A DNA stretch of 19,956 nt from Pseudomonadota bacterium (GTDB lineage Bacteria; Pseudomonadota; Alphaproteobacteria; Rhizobiales; Rhizobiaceae): assembly GCA_023435335.1 (NCBI GenBank), contig JAEYRU010000305.1:1-19956 (forward strand), in the 5' to 3' direction. Numbering within the stretch: the stretch's first letter is position 1; every line of letters begins with the position of its first letter. The notes beneath the pieces are model-generated. The model ran no database searches. It worked only from the letters and a program-made list of their open reading frames with translations, and had not been told where the DNA came from. Positions 7,262 to 13,761 of the stretch are shown here, piece by piece. Made by a program: the position numbers and the translations under genes.

Positions 7262-8230
7262 TTACATGTCGCAGCACTGCGCCAGTGGTACTGACAGAAT
7301 CAACGCCACCAGTTCCGCCTGCCTTTGCACGCCGGTCTTGGAGAAGATGTTTCGCAGATGGAATGCGACGGTCGTGCCCGAGATTGCCAACCGGTCTGCG
7401 ATCTGGCTGCGGCGCAGCCCTTCTGCCAACAAACACGCGACCTGGGCTTCCATCGGCGTCAGGCCGAACAACTGGCCAAGCGTCGCAGTGTCCATAGGAG
7501 GTTTGCTGTCTGTGCCGCTCAGTATCAGCATGGCGACCGCCTCATCATGGTGCGAGTGCGCTGGCAGCGATATCCCGATAATCATGAGCTGGCACCCATC
7601 GTCCAAGCGCAACCCCGTCGGCGCTATCCCTTTACCCGGGGCCAACCCTGCGATCAACGCGGACAGCTTCCGGCCATTTTCGCCGCTGGCGGCAATACAC
7701 CCACTCAGCGAGATTCCGGCCGCGCCCGACAAGTTTTGGGCCAGAGGGTTGGCATGGACTACGCCGCCATTGGCATCGAGCAGCACCACGCCAAGAGCCA
7801 GGCGGTCGAGGGCGGCCAGGCCAGACCGATCTCCCGGCATGGCGCGCAACCTTTGCATCCGGTTCAGGCGCGTTTCAACGGTGGCACGAAGCAGGTCGTA
7901 ATCAATGGGCTTGGTCACATAATCGTCGGCCCCCGCCATGCGCCCATCGATTACCTGCTGGCGCGAGGACAGGGCAGTCAGAAAGACAAAGGGCACGTCA
8001 TCAAGATCGGGTCTCGTCCTGCGCAAATGGGACATGAACCTCTTGCCGTCCATGCCGGGCATCAGGATGTCACAGAGGATCAGATCGGGGCGCTGCCTTT
8101 CCAGACAGGCCAGCGCTTCGCGCGCATCTCCGGCGGCGCTCACGATGTAACCGGCCTCGTGCAGTTCGAAGGCGATGTCGTCGCGCAGGGATGGCTCATC
8201 CTCGACACACAGGATCAGTGGCGCGGTCAT
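7262..8230 (-). CDS. Response regulator: receiver, PAS-like middle, LuxR-type HTH
   Basis: A 322-residue cytoplasmic transcription regulator. Receiver (1-120): acidic pocket Glu10/Asp11, phospho-acceptor Asp54 in LILCDILMPG, Thr84, and Lys107 in VTKPID, all present. The middle (about 135-235) looks like a PAS-type sensing segment (LDRLALGVVLLDANGGVVHANPLA). The C-terminus (250-322) is a LuxR HTH: LFGLTPMEAQVACLLAEGL, then SQIADRLAISGTTVAFHLRNIFSKTGVQ. A LuxR regulator with an inserted PAS-like domain between receiver and HTH is uncommon. It overlaps the kinase stop region by 4 nt (ATGA at 8230), so it is the last gene of the sensory operon. Its likely targets include the divergent promoters at 10044-10179, but that is inference. 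Confidence 0.92.
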   Translation of the reverse strand: MTAPLILCVEDEPSLRDDIAFELHEAGYIVSAAGDAREALACLERQRPDLILCDILMPGMDGKRFMSHLRRTRPDLDDVPFVFLTALSSRQQVIDGRMAGADDYVTKPIDYDLLRATVETRLNRMQRLRAMPGDRSGLAALDRLALGVVLLDANGGVVHANPLAQNLSGAAGISLSGCIAASGENGRKLSALIAGLAPGKGIAPTGLRLDDGCQLMIIGISLPAHSHHDEAVAMLILSGTDSKPPMDTATLGQLFGLTPMEAQVACLLAEGLRRSQIADRLAISGTTVAFHLRNIFSKTGVQRQAELVALILSVPLAQCCDM

Positions 8231-9564
8231 GCGGCGTCATCCTTCGGCAGGTAAAGCGCGGCCGTCAGGCCTCCCCCGTCACGCTGCGTCAAGGTCACGT
8301 CTCCTCCCTGTATTCGGGCCAGATCGCGCGCAAGCGTCAGCCCCAATCCGGAGCCGGGCAAAGTCTCGTGCCCGCTGCCTCGGTAAAACCTGTCAAAAGC
8401 ACACTCAATCTCTTCGGGCGACATACCCCTCCCTCTGTCCTCTACCCGACAGACGATGCGGTCCCGCGACTGAAAAACACTCACATCGACGCGGCAATCG
8501 GGCGGAGAATACAAGAGCGCATTGCGCAGGAGGTTGGACAGGATTTCGGCGGTCAACATCGGATCGCACAGAGCGACAGCTGGTTCTGTTTGCACCGACT
8601 GCCGGATACGGGCCGGGTCGCGGTCCCGCGCCGTCGCCATCAGGTCATCAATGACTGAAGATACCAGATCGCTTAGGTCATGGGCGCGCAGGCTAGGAAG
8701 AACCGCATCGCGTTCCAGCCGGGACATCATCAATGCGGTATCTGTCAACTTCACGAGCCGCGCGACCGCCTCACGGGACACCGCCGCCTTTTCCGAAATC
8801 AGTTCTGGTGGAACCGGGCCGCCGCTGCGCCGCGTCAGGCGGTGCATCGCGCTGTCGATTACGGCTAGCGGCGTGCGGAACTGATGGGCAATCAGGTCGG
8901 CGAACCGGCGGTGGTTCTCAGAGGTTTCGCGTTCGCGTTCCAGATCGCTGGCGAGCTTCTCAGCCCGCAGGTGGTCCAGCTGTCCGCTCATCAGCCGCCT
9001 CTCACGATCGATCAGGATTGCCACCAGCCCCAATCCCGCTACAGCAGCCCCCAGCACTGACATCAGCGCAAGCAAATGCAGGTGCCTCAGGCTGTCCAGG
9101 CGCGTGGCCTGACTCTGCCATTCATGGGACATCACCAGACTCGCCTTGGTCCTTAGTGCAGCGACCAGCGCCGTGACATGTGCCCGCAGCGCGGCCGGAT
9201 CGGCACCTTGCGCGGGGTCAAGCGCCAGAAGCCCACTGCGCCAGCGTGCAAGTGTTTCGGACACTCCCGCATTCTCGAGAAAGCGACGTTGCGGCCCATC
9301 TTCCAACAGCGTCAGCCGCGAAACCAATATATCAAAACGGGTCTGGATCTGTTGTGGCGCTGCCTCATCCGAGAGCGCCAGCGCAAGGTTCAAGGCCTCG
9401 ATCTGCGTCTGGCCAAAGACCCAGATCATGTTCTCGGTTGCGGCAATGCGCATCTGGCGTTCCAGCACCACAAGCTGCCACGCAGCCAGCGCCAACAGGC
9501 CCAGGCAGATCGCCACCAGCCCACCAAGCCACAGATAGCGGGCTCGCCCGCCTGTGCCGGTCAT
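8227..9564 (-). CDS. Membrane sensor histidine kinase
   Basis: A 445-residue inner-membrane kinase. TM1 is at about 11-33 (LWLGGLVAICLGLLALAAW), a helical periplasmic domain at about 34-160 (with ENMIWVFGQTQIEALNLALAL), and TM2 at about 163-185. Then come a coiled linker, the HisKA domain with phospho-acceptor His227 in FADLIAHQFRTPL, and the ATPase domain with N box Asn348 (LLRNALLYSP), G1 at 376-380 (DRGRG) and G2 at 404-409 (GSGLGL). All catalytic motifs are intact. I chose the ATG at 9564 because it makes a 4-nt ATGA overlap with the upstream periplasmic-protein gene; an ATG at 9597 would add 11 residues. Phosphotransfer to the downstream regulator is expected from the operon. Confidence 0.93.
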   Translation of the reverse strand: MTGTGGRARYLWLGGLVAICLGLLALAAWQLVVLERQMRIAATENMIWVFGQTQIEALNLALALSDEAAPQQIQTRFDILVSRLTLLEDGPQRRFLENAGVSETLARWRSGLLALDPAQGADPAALRAHVTALVAALRTKASLVMSHEWQSQATRLDSLRHLHLLALMSVLGAAVAGLGLVAILIDRERRLMSGQLDHLRAEKLASDLERERETSENHRRFADLIAHQFRTPLAVIDSAMHRLTRRSGGPVPPELISEKAAVSREAVARLVKLTDTALMMSRLERDAVLPSLRAHDLSDLVSSVIDDLMATARDRDPARIRQSVQTEPAVALCDPMLTAEILSNLLRNALLYSPPDCRVDVSVFQSRDRIVCRVEDRGRGMSPEEIECAFDRFYRGSGHETLPGSGLGLTLARDLARIQGGDVTLTQRDGGGLTAALYLPKDDAA

Positions 9565-10043
9565 TGCACATGCAGCGCGACAAGCTGCCAGACCCATCGC
9601 ATGTCATACCGTATATCGGCCAGAACGCCGTGATTGTCGCGCGGATAGACGATCCAGACTGGACCCTTGTCACGCGGGGTCAGAGGCACGTCATCCATGT
9701 AAAGCGCGGCTAGAACATCAAACCGGTGAAAATCCTCGACAGGGATATCGACGACATAGTCGTTCAACGCTGTCGCGCGCACACTACTTCCCTCGGCTCC
9801 GGCATGGGCGAGGACGTCTCGCATCAGCACACCGCGGAACTCCGGCCTGCCATCTGTGACGCTGGTCGATGTCGAAAACTCATGCCAGTCCATCGTATCG
9901 AAATCCGCGCGCGTCATCTCCACTCTGCCGTCCGTGACCGCGCCGGTCAGGGTCAGCAGGACGTCCTCGGCAGCCGCTGGTACGGCCATGAACACAAGTG
10001 CCGTCATCAACGCGGTCTGAACGATGTGATACCGCAAGCTCAT
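9561..10043 (-). CDS. Secreted SUOX/molybdopterin-fold-like protein, probable periplasmic partner of the kinase
   Basis: A 160-residue protein with a signal peptide (MSLRYHIVQTALMTALVFMAVPAAA, cleaved near 25). The mature part has the shape of small oxidoreductase molybdopterin-binding (PF00174-like) proteins: LTLTGAVTDGRVEMTRADFD, FRGVLMRDVLAHAG, and GPVWIVYPRD. It contains no cysteine, so it lacks the usual molybdenum-ligating Cys of sulfite oxidases. It is probably a binding or sensing protein and not an enzyme. It is the first gene of an operon whose second gene is a kinase with a periplasmic domain, so it may present a ligand to that domain. The start at 10043 fits the signal peptide, though no strong ribosome binding site precedes it. 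A longer frame to 10214 has no signal-like start. Confidence 0.75.
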   Translation of the reverse strand: MSLRYHIVQTALMTALVFMAVPAAAEDVLLTLTGAVTDGRVEMTRADFDTMDWHEFSTSTSVTDGRPEFRGVLMRDVLAHAGAEGSSVRATALNDYVVDIPVEDFHRFDVLAALYMDDVPLTPRDKGPVWIVYPRDNHGVLADIRYDMRWVWQLVALHVQ

Positions 10044-10105
10044 CACCACAACCCAAAATGAAAACCAGGTTCCGGACTGAACTCTATCACAGGAGACTAC
10101 ATGTT

Positions 10106-10125
10106 CCCCGTTCAAACGAACGGGG
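10106..10125. promoter_or_regulatory. Perfect hairpin between the divergent sensory and envelope operons
   Basis: ccccgttc (10106-10113) and gaacgggg (10118-10125) are perfect inverted repeats with loop aaac. The site lies in the 136-nt gap between the divergent starts at 10043 and 10180, where a regulator would act on both operons. Its right half and flank, acgaacggggcgg (10116-10128), recur exactly at 18357-18369 in front of the next gene unit. There is no T run, so a terminator is unlikely. An operator for the response regulator is one guess. Confidence 0.45.
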
Positions 10126-10179
10126 CGGCCAGTCTTGAGCAGAACTAAACTCGGAATCAAACAGCAGGAGGATCTACGC

Positions 10180-10659
10180 TTGACCATCTTCTCGACCATG
10201 CGAAGAGCGGGCATACCTGTTCTGGCCTGTCTTCTGGCGCTGCCGGCGCTGGCCGACGAGCCTGGAGGGCTGGTTACCGGCAGTTTTGGCGATCAGCCGC
10301 TGGAGCTGACTGTTGCCCCCGAATTGTCCGGCGCGACGATCATCGGCAACTATGCCGATGCCTCCTTGCTTGCCTCACAGATGGAGGGCGATCAGGGGCC
10401 GGTCAATCTGGAACTGACGATCAATGGCGAATTGCCCGCGCCCGGCGAAATGGCGCTGACGATCACCTTTGCGCGCGACATGGGACGGAATTGGACCGGC
10501 GATCAGGACAGCCTGACACTGACCCTGGAGGAATTCACGCCGGGCGACGGGATCGTCGCCTTGAAGGGCACGCTCACCGGGCAAGTCAGCGGCGGCCCCA
10601 CATCCGAAACCCGGCCTGTCACCTTCAGTTTCGACACCCGGCTTGAAGAGCTCGACTGA
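10180..10659 (+). CDS. Secreted protein of unknown function, PGG-start family member 1
   Basis: A 159-residue exported protein with no family I recognise. I choose the TTG at 10180, because AGGAGG (10166-10171) lies 8 bases upstream; the ATG at 10198 lacks such a site and the ATG at 10135 puts charged residues before the signal. The signal peptide ends GIPVLACLLALPALA. The mature protein begins DEPGGLVTGSFGDQPLELTV and looks all-beta, with alternating hydrophobic residues and a C-terminus VTFSFDTRLEELD. The start (EPGG..tG..g) and end (G.laL.G.ltG......vtf.f...L.EL) recur in the protein at 16097-16591 and more weakly at 16588-17073 and 11242-11721, suggesting duplicated genes. It is the first gene of the envelope operon. 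Confidence 0.82.
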   Translation: MTIFSTMRRAGIPVLACLLALPALADEPGGLVTGSFGDQPLELTVAPELSGATIIGNYADASLLASQMEGDQGPVNLELTINGELPAPGEMALTITFARDMGRNWTGDQDSLTLTLEEFTPGDGIVALKGTLTGQVSGGPTSETRPVTFSFDTRLEELD

Positions 10660-10660
10660 G

Positions 10661-11233
10661 ATGGCTGGACCTGCCCTTGCCCGAACTGCGGCCCTGCTGC
10701 TGATCGCTACGGCAACGTCAGCACTGGCCGGTGAGCCGCCCAACCCGGTCTGCCACGCGGACGTCCATCGCGCCGGCAATTTTGACCTGAGACAGATTGG
10801 TCCGCTGATCGCTGGAGCGTGGACCGAAGCGGCCATCGGAACGAGTGTGGCAATAGGCGTTCAGGAGAGCACCTTCGAGATCATTTATGATCGGAACCGC
10901 AACCGATTGTATCTGGGGTCGGACGGCATTCAGACCGAACTTGTGCCGGTTCGAGGTGGCAACAAGCCGCTGCGCTTTGACTTTGTGCGTGGCGAGCCAA
11001 TGGACCCGCAGTTTTATATGTTGACTTCAACGGGTTCCGAGCCCGGCGCGGAGCCTTGGGAATGGGCGTTGGTTCAGGATTGCCAGATTGCCTCGGCGCC
11101 GCAATTCGAATGGCAATTCGGCACCGGTGCGCGGCGTTCGGACGGGATCATCAGTTTCTTCTCGGCCAATGAGGCGATGGGAACAAAACGCAATTCGGCG
11201 CGGGGCGTCCGCGAACAGCTGATCAGCCGATAG
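10661..11233 (+). CDS. Secreted protein of unknown function
   Basis: A 190-residue exported protein. The signal peptide is MAGPALARTAALLLIATATSALA, then GEPPNPVCHADV. It has two cysteines in the mature part (Cys31 and the one in VQDCQIA), which could form a disulfide. The rest is beta-rich and includes GAWTEAAIGTSVAIGVQE and LYLGSDGIQTELVPVRG. Layout (an early Cys, a G.W segment, a later DC) resembles the protein at 17101-17691, so the two may be distant paralogues. The ATG follows the previous stop by one base. An in-frame TTG at 10643 would add six residues. Function unknown; context suggests an envelope component. Confidence 0.78.
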   Translation: MAGPALARTAALLLIATATSALAGEPPNPVCHADVHRAGNFDLRQIGPLIAGAWTEAAIGTSVAIGVQESTFEIIYDRNRNRLYLGSDGIQTELVPVRGGNKPLRFDFVRGEPMDPQFYMLTSTGSEPGAEPWEWALVQDCQIASAPQFEWQFGTGARRSDGIISFFSANEAMGTKRNSARGVREQLISR

Positions 11234-11241
11234 GAATGACA

Positions 11242-11721
11242 ATGAAGGTGCTTGTTCCGCTTGTCCTGGCCCTCGGAATCGCAACCCCGGCTGGTGCAAT
11301 GGACGCCATCGGCGAGATCCGGGCAACCCTGGACGGAGAAGAACTGACCTGGCAGGTGCTACGTCAGGATGATGGCTCGGCGATGGTGCAGATCACCGAT
11401 ATCGGCCCGCTGACCATGATCGACCTGCATGCACTTGGCGACGGCAGCATTTCCATCGGCCTGATCTTTCACGGCAAGCCTTCAGGAGATACGCCGCCCG
11501 CCGGTCTGACCATCGACATGCGGCCCGATCGCGGGGCGTTGGCAGACGCGGTATGGGAAAGCGAGGAAGAGTTGCCGCAGATGTCGATCGACCTGCTGGA
11601 TTTTGAGGATGAAGGCCGCATCCAGGCCAGCTTTGCGGCAACCCTATGCCGCCGGGATGCCCCGGACGACTGTCACGACGTCGAGGGGCGGATCGACACG
11701 TCGTTGGGTGCCGGCCCATGA
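11242..11721 (+). CDS. Secreted protein of unknown function, PGG-start family-like
   Basis: A 159-residue exported protein: signal MKVLVPLVLALGIATPAGA, then MDAIGEIRATLDGEELTWQVL. I prefer the ATG at 11242 over the one at 11236, because AGGA (11232-11235) is then six bases away. The mature protein is acidic and beta-rich. It ends GRIQASFAATLCRRDAPDDC followed by a short G.IDTSLGA strand, with a Cys pair ten residues apart. The opening (G.i.a.l.gee.tw.v) and closing strands resemble the proteins at 10180, 16097 and 16588. Its stop overlaps the next gene by 4 nt, so it is translationally coupled to the membrane-protein genes. Confidence 0.8.
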   Translation: MKVLVPLVLALGIATPAGAMDAIGEIRATLDGEELTWQVLRQDDGSAMVQITDIGPLTMIDLHALGDGSISIGLIFHGKPSGDTPPAGLTIDMRPDRGALADAVWESEEELPQMSIDLLDFEDEGRIQASFAATLCRRDAPDDCHDVEGRIDTSLGAGP

Positions 11722-12245
11722 CACCGGTCGAGTTCCTGGCTGATCCGCTGCGCGTGACGCAAATCTCCGACAGCGTGCTGGAGATCGAGAATCGTCCGGT
11801 CCGGCGGGCGGTGATTGCTGCGGCGGTGATATTGGTGGCGATCGCAGCGGGCCTGGCAGCCATCGGGGATGGTGCGACCGGAACGGGGATCATCGTGCTT
11901 GCCGTGGTGGGCCTGATCGGCTGGCTCTACATGCACGAGTTGGTGCAGTTGACTCAACTGAGCCTGGACAGGCATGCCGGTCTTGTCCGGCTGCGTGTGA
12001 CCACATTGCGCGGGCGGCGTGAAGATACATTCGCACTCTCTGACCTGCACAAGCTGGAAAGCGTCGCGCACTATGGCACGGCGGCAGGAAACGATGAGAC
12101 CAGGCTGGTGCTGATTTGCGGATCGGGACCATCTCGGCGCGAGATCATAGTGCCCATGTTCCGCCCGGATCCCGAAGAGGTGGCGCATCTGACGGGCGTC
12201 GTCAATGGCTGGCTTTCCCGCCAGGGAAAGGGAAACCCGTCATGA
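11718..12245 (+). CDS. Two-TM membrane protein with PH-like cytosolic domain, copy 1
   Basis: A 175-residue inner-membrane protein. A short N-terminus is followed by two membrane helices (about 30-50 and 56-76), then a soluble domain: LSLDRHAGLVRLRVTTLRGRREDTFALSDLHKLESV, then ETRLVLICG and EIIVPMF. The pattern of a hydrophobic hairpin followed by LxLD.. a charged strand, L..l..v and a final helix recalls bacterial PH (bPH) domain membrane proteins. That is a structural guess, not a family match. The next gene encodes a protein of the same plan. The ATG is in an ATGA overlap with the upstream stop, and its own stop overlaps the next start the same way. Confidence 0.82.
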   Translation: MTPVEFLADPLRVTQISDSVLEIENRPVRRAVIAAAVILVAIAAGLAAIGDGATGTGIIVLAVVGLIGWLYMHELVQLTQLSLDRHAGLVRLRVTTLRGRREDTFALSDLHKLESVAHYGTAAGNDETRLVLICGSGPSRREIIVPMFRPDPEEVAHLTGVVNGWLSRQGKGNPS

Positions 12246-12766
12246 GTATTGAGACGAACACGCCCGAACGACTGGAACTGGAAATGGCGATACCGCGCTT
12301 TATCCTGTGGTTCGTTATGCTGCCTGTCCTGCCAATCACCCTGATCGGGCTGGCCAATCTGATCGGGGGAGAAATCCTGACCGCGCTGCTGCTGCTGGTC
12401 GGGCTGAACGGGGCCTTTCTCGCGGGATATGTCGCTCTGTCCGAGCGCACACGGCTCAGGCTGGACGCAGGGTCAGGGCTGGCCAGCATCATCCGGACAT
12501 CGCGCCTCGGTGCGCGTCAGCGGGACTATCAGCTGGAGGCGCTCGACAGTGCCGAACTGGACCGCAGCCATGCCTCGCGAGAGGATCGCAGCACCTCGAA
12601 GGTGGTTCTGGTTTTTCGCAACACCCGCCCGGCGACACGGGTTCCGTTGTCACGGTGGGGCGTATCGGGCGATGGACCTGGGCAGGTTGCCAATGACATC
12701 AATGCCTGGCTGCGACGCCATTTCGGGGGCGAACAGACTTCCCCCGCATCTCAACCTTCAAGCTGA
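12242..12766 (+). CDS. Two-TM membrane protein with PH-like cytosolic domain, copy 2
   Basis: A 174-residue protein of the same architecture as its upstream neighbour. TM helices are at about 17-42 and 45-68. The soluble domain is LRLDAGSGLASIIRTSRLGARQRDYQL...LDSAEL, with SKVVLVFRNT, TRVPLS and a closing helix VANDINAWLRRHF. Aligned with copy 1, the shared points are L.LD...GL......LG.R...(f/y).L..L...E, and a VVLVF/LVLIC strand, then a final V...W L. The two are probably an ancient duplication, and pairs like this often form heteromers. Start by ATGA overlap. The C-terminal tail is Ser/Pro-rich and probably disordered. Confidence 0.82.
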   Translation: MSIETNTPERLELEMAIPRFILWFVMLPVLPITLIGLANLIGGEILTALLLLVGLNGAFLAGYVALSERTRLRLDAGSGLASIIRTSRLGARQRDYQLEALDSAELDRSHASREDRSTSKVVLVFRNTRPATRVPLSRWGVSGDGPGQVANDINAWLRRHFGGEQTSPASQPSS

Positions 12767-12789
12767 TCGCCCCAAAAGGAACCGCAGCC

Positions 12790-13761
12790 ATGTGGGATTT
12801 CAATATCGGACAAGCCTTCGGCCTGCTAGGCCGAACAATGCCTTTCGTGCTCCTGCGTGCCGCCGTCTATTTCGGAATCACACTGGCCTATATTCTGGCC
12901 ACCGGCGCCGGTATCGGGGTCGGCTGGGGCGTTGGCGCCTTCGGGGATGACGAGTTCCGCGCGACCGCGATGGCTTGGGGCGGCATTGCCGGCTTTGGCC
13001 TGACCGGCGCTGTAATGTACTGGCTTCGGGAATACATTCTCTACATCGTCAAGGCAGGCCATGTCGCGGTTCTTGTCGAACTGATTGACGGCAAGCCCCT
13101 GCCGGAAGGACGCGGCCAGATCGCCCATGCAACGGCCGTGGTGAAGGGGCGCTTCGGCCAGGCCTCACTGCTCTTCGCGCTGGACCAACTGGTCAAGGGA
13201 GTCATTCGCGCCGTCATCGGCCTTGTGCGCGGTGTATTGTCCATCCTGCCGATCCCCTATGTCCGGCAGTTGATGGGCATTGTGCAGGCCTTCCTGCGCG
13301 TGGCGGTGGGCTTCATCGATGAGGTGATCCTCGCCCATGCCATCCGCACCCGCTCGACCGATCCCTGGGGATCTGCACGCGAGGCGCTGGTGCTATATGG
13401 CCAGAACTGGAAGGCGATGCTCCGGAACGCCGCCTGGCTGACGCTCTTCACCTATGGTCTCGCCTTCCTGATCTTCCTCGTGATGCTCGCCCCGGCAGCG
13501 GCACTGGTCTACGTCATGCCCGGCGCCTGGTCGGCGGGCGGCTTCGTTTTCGCGTTGCTGTTCGCCTGGAGCGTCAAGGCTGCCTTTCTCGAGCCCTTCG
13601 CCGTCACCTGCCTGATGCAGGTCTATTTCAGGATCACCGATGGCCAGGAGCCCGACCCTGAGTGGGATGCGCGGCTGGAGCAGATGTCCTCACATTTCCG
13701 CAAGCTGAAAGAGCGCGCCGGTGCCCGCTTCGGGACAGCGCGCGATGGAGAAGCCGCATGA
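12790..13761 (+). CDS. Polytopic inner-membrane protein of unknown function
   Basis: A 323-residue integral membrane protein starting MWDFNIGQAFGLLGRTMPFV. Hydrophobic segments at about 17-48, 60-85, 128-160, 215-247 and 250-275 give five to six membrane helices. Between them is a long amphipathic stretch (VKGVIRAVIGLVRGVLSILP) and FLRVAVGFIDEVILAHAIRTR. The C-terminus is charged and cytosolic (EPDPEWDARLEQMSSHFRKLKER). No transport motif is visible. The middle (IDEVILA...ALVLYGQNWKAMLRNAAW) faintly recalls choline-transporter-like (CTL) proteins, but I would not assign it. It begins 23 nt after the preceding gene, with AAGGAA upstream, and ends in an ATGA overlap with the VWA gene. It is likely the membrane anchor or channel of the module. 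Confidence 0.8.
   Translation: MWDFNIGQAFGLLGRTMPFVLLRAAVYFGITLAYILATGAGIGVGWGVGAFGDDEFRATAMAWGGIAGFGLTGAVMYWLREYILYIVKAGHVAVLVELIDGKPLPEGRGQIAHATAVVKGRFGQASLLFALDQLVKGVIRAVIGLVRGVLSILPIPYVRQLMGIVQAFLRVAVGFIDEVILAHAIRTRSTDPWGSAREALVLYGQNWKAMLRNAAWLTLFTYGLAFLIFLVMLAPAAALVYVMPGAWSAGGFVFALLFAWSVKAAFLEPFAVTCLMQVYFRITDGQEPDPEWDARLEQMSSHFRKLKERAGARFGTARDGEAA

Noticed and set aside
10106..10125. Reading the hairpin as an intrinsic terminator
   Set aside because: It has no T run on either strand and lies between two divergent starts, where no transcript needs to end.
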